Below the pieces are notes generated by a model. It searched no databases. It saw only the letters and a list, made by a program, of their open reading frames with translations, and was not told the DNA's origin. Positions 17,423 to 27,048 of a DNA stretch of 64,000 nucleotides are shown here, one piece after another. Both the position numbers and the translations under genes were made by a program. Each line of letters starts with the position of its first letter. The first letter of the stretch is position 1. Source of the DNA: Fimbriimonadaceae bacterium (GTDB lineage Bacteria; Armatimonadota; Fimbriimonadia; Fimbriimonadales; Fimbriimonadaceae). Location: contig JADLBH010000037.1 of NCBI GenBank assembly GCA_020847855.1, forward strand, positions 1-64,000, in the 5' to 3' direction.

Positions 17423-20062
17423 CTAGGAGAGCCGAGGTAAGACCTCAAACTCCGCTTTGGCCTCGTGCTTGCCCAATTTGAGCGACAAGCGGTACTTCCC
17501 TGGCCTCACGTGGAAGGGCAGCCATGCCTCCTCCCCCTCGTCGGCAAGTTTGAGCCATTCCTCGGGCTCCAAGTTCCACACCACGCGGTTGAACCCAGGA
17601 GCGCCACCGCCCGACAGCTTCTTCACCCTTACCCCGTCCAGGGTTTCGACCAAAACCTCGGCGTCTTCGCCCAGATACTCCGAGACCCAATAGTCGAAGT
17701 AGACGCCCATCGGTGGGTTCGAAGCGCGGAACGTCTTGTGAGTCCACTGGCCCGGATAGGTTCTGAACCACCTAGGTCTTGCTGCGGCGACCGGGAAAAG
17801 GTGCAGGGCCGAGCTCGCCACCGAAGGCTCGAGGCTCCCGATCCAGCGGGCCCGATCGAGAATCCAGATCGAGCGGCCATGGGTGCCGACAACAAGGTCG
17901 CCGGTCAATCTGTGCTGCTGGATGTCGTAGATCGGAACCGTCGGAAGCCGCTTCCCATGGAGCCTGATCCAAGTCTTGCCGCGATCGAGAGACCCATAGA
18001 TCGCAGCCTCGGTCCCCGCATAGAGCACGTCTGGGTTTGCGAGGTCCTCCCGTACCACGTGTACGGTCCTCCCGCCCGGCAAATCACCCGTCGCCTCCTT
18101 CCATGTCGCGCCCCAGTCGTCGGTCGCAAGGACGCAGGGCCGCATGTCGCCCGATCGGTGCCCATCAATGCTCGCATAGCACCGGCCTTCAACGTGTGCA
18201 CTGGGGTGGAGCCTGCTCACATAGCGCCCTTCGACGGCCTTCGGGGTCACGTTCGTCCAGTCCTTTCCGCCGTTCCGCGTGACATGGATCAGACCATCGT
18301 CGCTCCCCGCCCAGAGGAGGCCTGCCTTGGTCGGCGATTCCGCCAGGCTCACCACGGTGCAATGCGTCTCCGCGTTGCTTCCCACGGTCTCGATCTTCCT
18401 CGGGTCGCAAGTTGTGAGGTCGTCGCTGATCCGCTCCCACTTGTCCCCCCGCTCTGTGAGCTTGAAGACAAAGTTCCCGCCCTGGTAGAGGACGGAGGGG
18501 TCGTGGGGGCTGACAAAGAAGGGTGTGTTCCAATTGAACCTGTGCCTCGGCTCCCCTTCCCTGGCCTCGGGTTCGATCAGCCGCTTTTCCCCAGTTCGAA
18601 GGTGCAGGCGCGTGACGTGCCCTCCTTGCCATTCGGCATAGACCGTTTCCGGATCGGTAGGGTCGAAACAGCAATGGAACCCGTCGCCCCAGAAGACGTT
18701 GGTCCATTCTGCGTTCGTCATCGAGGTCTCGGGGAGCGAGCACTCCTCGAGCTTGGGTGAGAGGTAGCCGGTCCGGCTCGGCCCGAGCCACGTGCCGTTG
18801 TCCTGGAGACCACCGATCACCCGATACTCATCGGTCTCCTCCAAGCAGAGGTTGTAGAACTGGCCGGTGGCCATGGTGTCGAGGAAGTCCCACGTCTCCC
18901 CGCGGTCGTCCGACTGGTACACCCCACCATCCGTGCCGATCACCAAATGGTCAGGGTCGGAAGGGTCAACCAAGATCGCGTGATGGTCGGCGTGAAGGAG
19001 GTTGGCCGAACCCTCGCGAAAGGTCAGCCCACCGTCGTCGCTCACCTCTGTGGTCCAGCCTAACATGTAGACCCGCTCGTCGTCCTTGGGATCGAACTTG
19101 ACCTTGCTGAAGTAAAAGGCCCGTGGGGAACGGACGGAGAGTCGCCGCCACGTCTCGCCGCCGTCGTCGCTACGGAAGACTCCCCCACCTCGCATCCGGT
19201 CGTCACGGATACTGTTGGCACCGCCCTCCGTCGCCTCCACGACCGCGATCAGCCTGCTCGTGTCCTTCGCGAAAACGTCCAGGCCGATCCTGCCGGTCTG
19301 CTTGGGTAACCCTTTGGTGAGTTTCTTCCACGTCTTGCCCCCATCCTTTGACCGGTAGATGCCCCCTTGCGGCCCACCGCTGGAAAAGCTCCATGCCGTT
19401 CGGACGCGGTCGTACATCGCGGCATAGACCACGTCCGGGTTTGCCGGATCGAGCACAACCTCGCAACAGCCGGTCCGGTCGTCAATCCTCAAGACGAGCG
19501 ACCAGGTCTTGCCACCGTCCTCCGTCTTGTAGAGACCTCGTTCCGGGTTTCTAGACCAGAGCTGGCCCAACGCGGCCGCGTAGCACACGTCCGCGTTACG
19601 GGGGTCCACCGCGATGCGCGGGATATCGTGTGTCTCGGCGAGGCCGCAGTGCTCCCAAGTCTTGCAACCGTCGGTGCTGCGATAGACGCCGTTTCCCCAG
19701 CTGCTGGAGTTCCTACCGTTGCCCTCGCCCGTCCCTACCCAAACTGTGTCCTGCGAGCCGTCCTCCTTCTTTCCCCGAGCCACAGCGATGGACCCGATGC
19801 ACGACGTCGTCTCCCTCTCGAAGACGGGCTGGAACGTCGTTCCTCGGTTCTTCGAGCGCCACAATCCGCCGGTCGCGTACGCGACATAAAGCGTCTTGGT
19901 GTCGCGGGGCCGAAAGGCGAGGTCGCTCACTCGCCCTCCCATGCTCGCCGGGCCCAACTCGCGCCAAGGCAAACGTTGGAAGTCCGACTCTTGAGGCGCT
20001 CGGGACGGAGGCGCCGCCTGAGGTTTGCTCCCACGACGCGGTTTCACTGGGGTTCGGGCCAT
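17423..20062 (-). CDS. large BNR/Asp-box (sortilin/VPS10-like) beta-propeller protein, putative glycosyl hydrolase-like
   Basis: Repeated SxDGGxTW motifs: KTEDGGKTWSLV, RSKDGGKTWKKL, RSDDGGETWRRL, QSDDRGETWDFL, VTRNGGKDWTNV, ATDDWGATWKEA, GSLDRGKTWIRL. Start MARTPVKPRRGS at 20062. Confidence 0.88.
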   Translation of the reverse strand: MARTPVKPRRGSKPQAAPPSRAPQESDFQRLPWRELGPASMGGRVSDLAFRPRDTKTLYVAYATGGLWRSKNRGTTFQPVFERETTSCIGSIAVARGKKEDGSQDTVWVGTGEGNGRNSSSWGNGVYRSTDGCKTWEHCGLAETHDIPRIAVDPRNADVCYAAALGQLWSRNPERGLYKTEDGGKTWSLVLRIDDRTGCCEVVLDPANPDVVYAAMYDRVRTAWSFSSGGPQGGIYRSKDGGKTWKKLTKGLPKQTGRIGLDVFAKDTSRLIAVVEATEGGANSIRDDRMRGGGVFRSDDGGETWRRLSVRSPRAFYFSKVKFDPKDDERVYMLGWTTEVSDDGGLTFREGSANLLHADHHAILVDPSDPDHLVIGTDGGVYQSDDRGETWDFLDTMATGQFYNLCLEETDEYRVIGGLQDNGTWLGPSRTGYLSPKLEECSLPETSMTNAEWTNVFWGDGFHCCFDPTDPETVYAEWQGGHVTRLHLRTGEKRLIEPEAREGEPRHRFNWNTPFFVSPHDPSVLYQGGNFVFKLTERGDKWERISDDLTTCDPRKIETVGSNAETHCTVVSLAESPTKAGLLWAGSDDGLIHVTRNGGKDWTNVTPKAVEGRYVSRLHPSAHVEGRCYASIDGHRSGDMRPCVLATDDWGATWKEATGDLPGGRTVHVVREDLANPDVLYAGTEAAIYGSLDRGKTWIRLHGKRLPTVPIYDIQQHRLTGDLVVGTHGRSIWILDRARWIGSLEPSVASSALHLFPVAAARPRWFRTYPGQWTHKTFRASNPPMGVYFDYWVSEYLGEDAEVLVETLDGVRVKKLSGGGAPGFNRVVWNLEPEEWLKLADEGEEAWLPFHVRPGKYRLSLKLGKHEAKAEFEVLPRLS

Positions 20063-20069
20063 GGGCAAG

Positions 20070-20098
20070 ACTCTACCGCGCAGTGCCGCTGGTACGCT
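20070..20098. promoter_or_regulatory. paired divergent -10-like TANNNT boxes for the BNR gene (-) and GH95-like gene (+)
   Basis: Minus TAGAGT (20070-20075), 7 nt before ATG 20062; plus TACGCT (20093-20098), 6 nt before ATG 20105. Confidence 0.5.
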
Positions 20099-20104
20099 CT
20101 CCGC

Positions 20105-22246
20105 ATGAAGGGGGTGATCGTAGCCGCGGCGTCCATGGGGAGCTTTCTGCACTTGTCCGCACCCATTGCAACGTGGGACGAAGGCCTACCGCTCGGCAAC
20201 GGCTCGATCGGTGCCTTGGCGTGGGGAGGGGGGGAGTCCCTGCACTTCTCCCTGGATAGGGGCGACCTCTGGGATCTAAGGCGAGTTCCGGTCGTACATG
20301 AGCCTGGATTCACATATCGGCACATGCAGGAACTGGTCAAGAACGGGGACAAGGCAGAGTTCGACCGGCTCTTCGACGGCCCCTACAACTCTCCCTACCC
20401 GACGAAGCTCCCCGGAATACGCCTGGAGTTGAACTTGGGGGAAGGGATCGCGATCCGAGAGTTCCACCTAGATCTCGGGAACGGTCTGGCGACGGTCGGT
20501 ACGAGCGGCACAGTCGTTCGAGCCTTTGTCGAAGCTGACCGCGAGATCCTTCGCGTCACGGGCCAAGGGAAGGCTCCCGCTATCGTCCTTCGACCCTCGA
20601 AGGGCACGGAAGCACTGGGCTACCCCGTACCCGTGGGTGGGCAGAGCGAGAACGAGACTTGGGTAGACGTCCCGACGCTCCAAGGCTCCTACTCCGCCGC
20701 CGCCCTCCTGACATCCCAACCAAACGGTTGGCAAGTGGTCGCGACCATCGTGAACGGGCCCTCGGCCTCGGCTCGCTCCAAGCTCCGAAAGGCGGAAGGT
20801 CGCCCCGAGGGCGAGTCGCTCCGAGCCCACAACGATTGGTGGGAGCGGTTCCAGGCCGCAAGCCAAGTTCGCATCCCGGACTCGCGTCTCCAGCGCCACT
20901 ATGACCTCTGCAAGTACCTCTATGGCGCGGGCAGCCGAAAGGGCAGTCCTCCGTTGCCGCTTCAGGGGCTCTGGACGGCGGACGGCGATGGCCTTCCCCC
21001 TTGGAAGGGCGACTATCACAACGATCTCAACACGCAGACCACGTACCTCGCCTATGGCGTTGCCGGTCTCTTCGACGCTGGGGAGTCGTGGACCGAGTTC
21101 AACTGGCGGCTGCTCCCTACCTACCGCCGGTTTGCCCGAGAATTCTATGGCACGGAAGGAGCGGTCGTGCCTGGCGTCATGTCCCTGGACGGCGAGGCTC
21201 TCGGCGGCTGGGGCATGTACTCCTTGTCCCCAACGCAGGGCGCGTGGGTGGCGCATCAGTTCTGGCGGCACTGGGCCCTCACCGGCGACCGCGCGTTCCT
21301 TCGCGACCGTGCCTACCCGTTCTGCCTCGAAATTGCGACCTCGCTGCGATCCCTCCTCGTCGAAAGGGAAGGTCGCCTCTATCTCCCGCTCTCCTCCTCG
21401 CCTGAGATTCACGACAACACGTTCCAGGCGTTCCTCAAGCCGAACTCGAACTACGACCACGCCCTCCTTGCCTGGCTCTTCGGAGCGGTGGACTCCATGG
21501 CGGCCGAACTGGGCAAGGATCGCAAAGATTGGGCCGAGGCCCGGCGAAAGCTGGGTAGCTACGTCCGCGATCCCCAAGACGGCGGGCTTGCCTTTGCCGA
21601 AGGGGAATACTATCGGGAGTCTCACCGACACTTCTCGCACGCGATGGCGATCCATCCGCTAGGGGAGTTGGACGCGGTTCGAGACTCCGAGATTGTCACG
21701 CCTACGCTCGACCGACTCGCTTCCGAGGGGACTGCATGGTGGACCGGATACAGCTTCGCTTGGTTCGCCTGCATGCTCGCCCGAACGGGCCGCGGTGACG
21801 AGGCTCTGCGGTACCTTGCCGACTATGAACGAGCCTTCACCCTCCGCAACGGTTTTCACGTGAACGGTGACCAGAGCGGCAGCGGGCTTTCGCAGTTCAC
21901 GTATCGTCCTTTCACCCTCGAGGGGAACTTCCTCGCCATGGAGGCCGTCCACGAAATGCTCTTGCAAAGCGACGGCGGTACCGTCCGCGTGTTCCCGGCT
22001 TTGCCGAGCACTTGGAAGAGCGCAGGGTTCACAAACCTTCGGGCGGAGGGCGGGCACAGGGTCTCGGCGTATCGAACCGAGGCCGGAACGGCTTCCGTCG
22101 AGGTGGTTCTCGGCCCCAAAGGGAGTTTGACGATCTTGGACCCGTTCCAGGGCGCGGGCTCGTGGGAGCCAGCCCCCAGGAGGGACACTACCGGGATCCT
22201 GCGCTTCGACGCTCCCGCAGGGAGCACGGTTCGCGGAAGACGCTAG
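20105..22246 (+). CDS. glycoside hydrolase family 95-like (alpha-L-fucosidase-like) protein
   Basis: ATWDEGLPLGNGSIGALAWGG, PPWKGDYHNDLNTQTTYLAYGVAGLFDAG, HRHFSHAMAIHPLGELD, GTAWWTGYSFAWFACMLARTGRGDEALRYL, FTLEGNFLAMEAVHEMLLQSDGGTVRVFPALP. Confidence 0.85.
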   Translation: MKGVIVAAASMGSFLHLSAPIATWDEGLPLGNGSIGALAWGGGESLHFSLDRGDLWDLRRVPVVHEPGFTYRHMQELVKNGDKAEFDRLFDGPYNSPYPTKLPGIRLELNLGEGIAIREFHLDLGNGLATVGTSGTVVRAFVEADREILRVTGQGKAPAIVLRPSKGTEALGYPVPVGGQSENETWVDVPTLQGSYSAAALLTSQPNGWQVVATIVNGPSASARSKLRKAEGRPEGESLRAHNDWWERFQAASQVRIPDSRLQRHYDLCKYLYGAGSRKGSPPLPLQGLWTADGDGLPPWKGDYHNDLNTQTTYLAYGVAGLFDAGESWTEFNWRLLPTYRRFAREFYGTEGAVVPGVMSLDGEALGGWGMYSLSPTQGAWVAHQFWRHWALTGDRAFLRDRAYPFCLEIATSLRSLLVEREGRLYLPLSSSPEIHDNTFQAFLKPNSNYDHALLAWLFGAVDSMAAELGKDRKDWAEARRKLGSYVRDPQDGGLAFAEGEYYRESHRHFSHAMAIHPLGELDAVRDSEIVTPTLDRLASEGTAWWTGYSFAWFACMLARTGRGDEALRYLADYERAFTLRNGFHVNGDQSGSGLSQFTYRPFTLEGNFLAMEAVHEMLLQSDGGTVRVFPALPSTWKSAGFTNLRAEGGHRVSAYRTEAGTASVEVVLGPKGSLTILDPFQGAGSWEPAPRRDTTGILRFDAPAGSTVRGRR

Positions 22247-24174
22247 TGAACGCTCGTGCCGTCGGGGGCTTCCCGGTCCGGCTGTAAGAGGATCGGAGTA
22301 CCGTCCTCGTCGTCGGCGGCTAGGAGCATGCCTTGGCTCTCCGTGCCCATCAACCTCGCGGGCTTGAGGTTCGCGACGATGACGACTTGCCTGCCGATCA
22401 AGTCCTCAGGGTTGTACGCCTTCGCGATCCCGGCCACGATCTGGCGCTGCTCCTCGCCCACCGTGACTTCGAGCCGCACCAGCTTCTCGCTCCCTTGGAT
22501 CGATTCCGCCTCGATGATTCGAGCCACGCGCAGGGCCACTTTGGCGAAGTCCGCAAACTCCAGTTGCTCGACAGGCCCTGCCTTCGGGGCGGAGGCCTGC
22601 TTAGCAGGGCGGGGCTTCTCGGAGGCCGCCTGAGCGGGTTGCGCTTCGATCTCGACGCGAGGGAACACCGGCACCGCCTCTCCCAACGCGTGTCCTGCGG
22701 GCACCGTAGCGACGTCGCCGATCTCCTCCCAACGGGAAAGCGCGGGCAGGCGAAGCTGGGCCTCCATTGCCGTCGCCGCCGCGGGACAAACCGGACGGAT
22801 CAACGCCGCCGCGCACCTCACGGCGAAGATCATCGTCCGCACTACGCTGCCGAGCTCTGGCGATCCGGCTTTCGCAAGCGTCCAAGGCGCGCGAGTGTCA
22901 ATGTACTTGTTCAGCACCCTTGCGATCTCGATCGGCGCCTCCACGGCCTTGTGGACGCGGTGAGCGGCCATCGCCGCCTCGAACGATCGCTTCGCGGCCA
23001 TCACGCTCGCCACAATCTCGTCTTCGACTTGCCCTTCCGGCACAACCCCGTCGCAGAACTTGTGAGCCATCGAAAGCGAGCGGTTCAGAGCGTTCCCAAG
23101 GTCGTTGGCAAGGTCGGCGTTATAGGTTCGCGCGACCGCCTCCATCGAGAAGTTCGTGTCGTTCTCGTAGGGCAAGAAGCGAGCGAGCGCGTATCTCGCC
23201 ACGTCCACGGCAACCTCGCGTGTGCACCCGGCAGCGACATAAGCGTCCACCAGATCCTGGGGCGCGACCACGTTCCCCAAGGACTTGCTCATCTTGGAAT
23301 CGCCAAAAACAAACCAGCCGTGCGCGATCACGGTCTTGGGGAGCGGCAACCCTGCCCCCATGAGCATCGCGGGCCAGAGCGTGGCATGAAACCTCGTGAA
23401 GATCTCCTTCGCCATCCAGTGAACGTCAGCGGGCCAGAGGCTCTCCCAACCCGCGTCGTCGGGCCATCCCGTGGCGGCAAGGTAGTTCACGAGCGCATCG
23501 AACCAAACGTAGATCACGCGCTCCGGGTCGCCCGGCACGGGGATTCCCCAGCCTGGATTCGATCGAGAGATGCACACGTCTCGGAGACCCTGCTTGACAA
23601 AGCTCACGACTTCGCTCGCCCGACCCTCCGGCATCAGGAAGTCTGGGTTCGCCTCGTAGTGGGCGAGCAACCGGTCCTGGAAGGCGGAGAGGCGGAAGAA
23701 CCAGTTCTCCTCGCTCACGCGGCGTACCTCGTTGCCATCGGGGCTCTTGCCGTCCACGACCTCGCTCTCCTTCACGAACGTCTCGGCGGAGACGTCGTAC
23801 CACCCCTCGTACTTGTCCAGGTAGATGTGACCGGCGTCGCGAAGAAGCTGGAACAAGTGCTGGGAGGCCTTCGCGTGACGCTCCTCTGTCGTCCGGATGA
23901 AGTCGTCGTACCCGACATCGAGTCCGTCGAACGCTCGGACGAAAGTCTGGCTGATCCGGTCCACAAAGGCTTGGGGAGCCTCGCCCGCGGTCTGGGCCGC
24001 CTCCAGGATCTTGAGCCCGTTCTCGTCCGTCCCCGTAAGGAGCCAAACGTCCTCGCCGCGCAACTGCCAATAGCGCTTCTCCACGTCCGCGACCACGGTG
24101 GTGAGCGCGTGCCCGCAATGGGGCACGGCGTTCACGTAGTAGATGGGCGTCGTCAGATAGCGTCGCTTGGGCAT
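22243..24174 (-). CDS. metG: methionine--tRNA ligase with C-terminal tRNA-binding domain
   Basis: LTTPIYYVNAVPHCGHALTTVVADV...SKMSKSLGNVV...C-terminal FADFAKVALRVARIIEAESIQGSEKLVRLEV...MGTESQGMLLAADD. Confidence 0.96.
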   Translation of the reverse strand: MPKRRYLTTPIYYVNAVPHCGHALTTVVADVEKRYWQLRGEDVWLLTGTDENGLKILEAAQTAGEAPQAFVDRISQTFVRAFDGLDVGYDDFIRTTEERHAKASQHLFQLLRDAGHIYLDKYEGWYDVSAETFVKESEVVDGKSPDGNEVRRVSEENWFFRLSAFQDRLLAHYEANPDFLMPEGRASEVVSFVKQGLRDVCISRSNPGWGIPVPGDPERVIYVWFDALVNYLAATGWPDDAGWESLWPADVHWMAKEIFTRFHATLWPAMLMGAGLPLPKTVIAHGWFVFGDSKMSKSLGNVVAPQDLVDAYVAAGCTREVAVDVARYALARFLPYENDTNFSMEAVARTYNADLANDLGNALNRSLSMAHKFCDGVVPEGQVEDEIVASVMAAKRSFEAAMAAHRVHKAVEAPIEIARVLNKYIDTRAPWTLAKAGSPELGSVVRTMIFAVRCAAALIRPVCPAAATAMEAQLRLPALSRWEEIGDVATVPAGHALGEAVPVFPRVEIEAQPAQAASEKPRPAKQASAPKAGPVEQLEFADFAKVALRVARIIEAESIQGSEKLVRLEVTVGEEQRQIVAGIAKAYNPEDLIGRQVVIVANLKPARLMGTESQGMLLAADDEDGTPILLQPDREAPDGTSVH

Positions 24175-24580
24175 GGGTGGGCCGAGTTTACCGGGGTGCC
24201 GGAGGCTCAAAGACCTCCTGTTTTGAGACGTTGCGGAACTTGACGGGGCCCTCGGCTACGGATGGGCGATCCTTCCAGTGCTGGGGGGAGGCCCAGGCGA
24301 CAGGGGCCATAGCCTGGTCTGCTCGGAAGAGGCCTAGGCCGGTCAAGGCCCAGACTGCCCTAGGCCCGGCGTCCCCGTCTCGCGCGGGTACACTGCCTTC
24401 AAGGATCGGGTGCTGGATGCGTGCCGTTCTCCGGAGCGCCCTGCGGGACGTTGCGGTGAGCGGCATTCAGACTAGTCGGATCCAGTCGGCACGGACGCCG
24501 CGACAGGGAGCCTGGGAGCGATCGAGAAAACAAGCTGCCCCGGCCCTGCCTCCACGTCCGACCGGCGAGTTGGAAACACA

Positions 24581-26983
24581 ATGATTCACAGCCACACCTT
24601 CGAGGTTGGTGGAAAGACCATCAGCCTCGAATCGGGTCGGGTGGCCAAGCAAGCTGGCGGTTCCGTGCTACTCGGCATGGGACAGACCGTCATCCTTGGT
24701 GCCGCGACCATGAGCAAGGGTGCCCGAGAAGGCATCGACTTTCTTCCTCTCACTTGCGACTTCGAAGAGCGCAAGTACGCCGTCGGCAAGATTCCCGGCG
24801 GCTTCATCAAGCGGGGCGGGCGTCCAAGCGAGAAGTCCATCCTCACGAGCCGACTGATTGACCGGCCCGTCCGTCCACTCTTCCCCAAGGGCCTGCGCAA
24901 CGATGTCCAAATCGTCACGATGGCCTTCAGCGTGGACCGGGAAGTGCCGCCGGACGTCATGGCGGTCAACGCTGCCGGCGCCGCCCTCGCGGTCTCCGAT
25001 ATCCCGTTCAACGGGCCTGTCGGCGCAGTTCGCGTCGGGCTCATTGACGGCGACTTCGTCCTCTTCCCTTCCAGCGCCGAGCTCAAGGAGTCCGAGCTGG
25101 ACCTTGTCGTCGCTGGGCACAAGGGTGCGATCAGCATGGTCGAGGCCTCGGCCCACGAGGTGGACGAGAAGACCATGGCCGCCGCCCTCAGCTTGGCACA
25201 CAAGGCGATCGTCGAGATCTGCAAGGAGTTCGAGAAGTTCGCCAAGAAGGCAGGCCGGGCCAAGCGCGAGGACTACATCGTCTCCATCGCCGACGAGAAG
25301 CTCGTGGACGAGATCAAGAAGAAGGACGCGAAGGCCATCGCCAGCGGAATCTTCGACCAGGACAAGGCGAAGCGCGAGTCCGCCATGGACGATCTTTCCT
25401 CTGAGCTCGTCGCGAAATACAAGGAGAAGTACCCGGACCGGGCAGGCGAGATCGCCGGCGCGGTGGACAAGGCCATCAAGTCCACGATTCGGGCCAGCAT
25501 CATCGAGGACAACAAGCGACCGGACGGCCGAAAGACCACCGAGATCCGAAACCTCGAGGCCATCTCAGGATTGCTACCGCGAGTCCACGGGTCGGGCCTC
25601 TTCACCCGAGGGCAAACCCAAGTCATGACGATCTGTACCCTGGGCATGCCCAAGGACGCGCAGATCATTGACAACCTGGACGAGGACGAGACCGAGAAGC
25701 GCTATATGCACTTCTATAACTTCCCGCCCTACTCGGTCGGGGAGTGCAGGCCCATGCGGGCGGCGGGCCGTCGAGAGATCGGCCACGGCGCCCTCGCTGA
25801 GAAGGCCCTCAAACCGGTTGTCCCGCTCGACGATCCCGAGTTCCCCTACACCTGCCATTTGATGAGCGAGGTGCTGGAGTCCAACGGTTCGACCTCCATG
25901 GCCTCGGTCTGCGGCTCGACGCTCGCGCTCTTGAACGCGGGCGTGCCCCTCAAGGCACCGGTCGCGGGCATCGCGATGGGTTTGATGTCCGACGGCAAGA
26001 CCTTCACAATCCTCACCGACATCCAAGGCGTCGAGGACTTTTGTGGCGACATGGACTTCAAGGTCGCAGGAACGCGGGACGGGATCACCGCCCTCCAACT
26101 GGACACGAAGCTGGAAGGGATCCCTGACAAGGTGCTCGCGGACGCACTGAAGCAGGCCAAGGACGCGAGGCTCGAGATCCTCGATGTCATCGAGGAGGCT
26201 GTGCCGTCGCACCCGTCGGAGATCAACCCGAACGCCCCGCGCGTCACGACCCTACGGATCGAGCCTTCCAAGATCGGTGGGCTCATCGGCCCCGGCGGCG
26301 CCAACATCCGCAAAATCACGGAGGCGACCGGCTGCGAGATTGACGTCCAACAGGACGGCCGCGTCCTCATCGCGGGCAACGACGGAACTTCCGTCGCGAC
26401 CGCGATCGAGATGGTCAAGGGCTCGACCGCGAGCTTCGAGGTCGGCATGGAGTTCACCGGGACGGTGACCCGGCTCATGGGCCGGGGCGCCCTGGTCGAG
26501 ATGCCCAACGGCAAAGGCGGCATGGTCATGACCGAGCAGCTCACCAAGGCGAGGATCGGCCACCCGGAGGACGTCGTGAGCGTCGGCGACACGATCAACG
26601 TCCGTGTCCACGAGGTGGACAGCCAAGGGCGGATTAACCTGACCGCGATCGGGCTCAACCCCGACAACGCGAAGCTGAACGACATGAACCCACCGAGTTC
26701 CGGACGGAGCGCGGGACGCGACCGTGACCGAGACCGAGGCGGTAGGGACCGTGACCGCGGTGGCCGCGATCGTGACCGCGGAGGAAGGGGCCGCGACCGG
26801 GGCGGGTATCGGGACGACCGAGCCCCCCGAGAATCCAGCCATGCCGCCGTGGAGGAGCGAGACGAGGAACCGAGCCCGAAGCAGAGCCGGAACCTCGACG
26901 ACGACCTGCCAGAAATCCCAGACTCCTTCCCTGGCCGCAAGCGGGAAGAGGACGTGAACGCCAAGTTCCGTCCGCGCCGCTAG
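24581..26983 (+). CDS. pnp: polyribonucleotide nucleotidyltransferase (PNPase) with RD/RG-rich C-terminal tail
   Basis: FLPLTCDFEERKYAVGKIPGGFIKRGGRPSEKSILTSRLIDRPVRPLFP; KH domain IGGLIGPGGANIRKI; S1 domain; RDRDRDRGGRDRDRGGRDRDRGGRGRDRGGYRDD tail. Confidence 0.97.
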   Translation: MIHSHTFEVGGKTISLESGRVAKQAGGSVLLGMGQTVILGAATMSKGAREGIDFLPLTCDFEERKYAVGKIPGGFIKRGGRPSEKSILTSRLIDRPVRPLFPKGLRNDVQIVTMAFSVDREVPPDVMAVNAAGAALAVSDIPFNGPVGAVRVGLIDGDFVLFPSSAELKESELDLVVAGHKGAISMVEASAHEVDEKTMAAALSLAHKAIVEICKEFEKFAKKAGRAKREDYIVSIADEKLVDEIKKKDAKAIASGIFDQDKAKRESAMDDLSSELVAKYKEKYPDRAGEIAGAVDKAIKSTIRASIIEDNKRPDGRKTTEIRNLEAISGLLPRVHGSGLFTRGQTQVMTICTLGMPKDAQIIDNLDEDETEKRYMHFYNFPPYSVGECRPMRAAGRREIGHGALAEKALKPVVPLDDPEFPYTCHLMSEVLESNGSTSMASVCGSTLALLNAGVPLKAPVAGIAMGLMSDGKTFTILTDIQGVEDFCGDMDFKVAGTRDGITALQLDTKLEGIPDKVLADALKQAKDARLEILDVIEEAVPSHPSEINPNAPRVTTLRIEPSKIGGLIGPGGANIRKITEATGCEIDVQQDGRVLIAGNDGTSVATAIEMVKGSTASFEVGMEFTGTVTRLMGRGALVEMPNGKGGMVMTEQLTKARIGHPEDVVSVGDTINVRVHEVDSQGRINLTAIGLNPDNAKLNDMNPPSSGRSAGRDRDRDRGGRDRDRGGRDRDRGGRGRDRGGYRDDRAPRESSHAAVEERDEEPSPKQSRNLDDDLPEIPDSFPGRKREEDVNAKFRPRR
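26715..26835 (+). repeat. low-complexity tandem cgtgaccgcgg/cgcgaccg-type repeats encoding the RD/RG tail of PNPase
   Basis: Repeated gaccgtgaccgagaccgaggcggtagggaccgtgaccgcggtggccgcgatcgtgaccgcggagg... Confidence 0.8.
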
Positions 26984-26998
26984 CAAGGAACCGGACTC

Positions 26999-27037
26999 GC
27001 GAGCGGGCCCCCACCAGTTGGTGGGGGCCCGCTCGTA
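26999..27037. terminator. strong palindromic hairpin between convergent genes (putative bidirectional terminator)
   Basis: CGAGCGGGCCCCCACCA GT TGGTGGGGGCCCGCTCG (27000-27035): perfect 17-bp inverted repeat just after the pnp stop. No long U-tract. Confidence 0.75.
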
Positions 27038-27048
27038 TCTTCGAGGGG

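Noticed and set aside
17465-18760. 431-aa plus-strand ORF
   Set aside because: Antisense to the BNR-repeat gene; no domain.
20468-21655. 395-aa minus-strand ORF
   Set aside because: Antisense to the GH95-like gene; no domain signature.
22333-24243. 636-aa plus-strand ORF
   Set aside because: Fully antisense to metG; composition is a mirror of the opposite-strand codons, with no recognisable domain. High-GC artefact.
24211-24580. 370-bp metG-pnp intergenic region considered for SRP RNA, RNase P RNA or 6S RNA
   Set aside because: No conserved motif of these RNAs recognised. A minus-strand ORF (24188-24466) is weak; probably the pnp promoter/leader region (GGTACACT present).
25846-26964. 372-aa minus-strand ORF
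   Set aside because: Antisense to pnp; Ser/Arg-rich shadow ORF.
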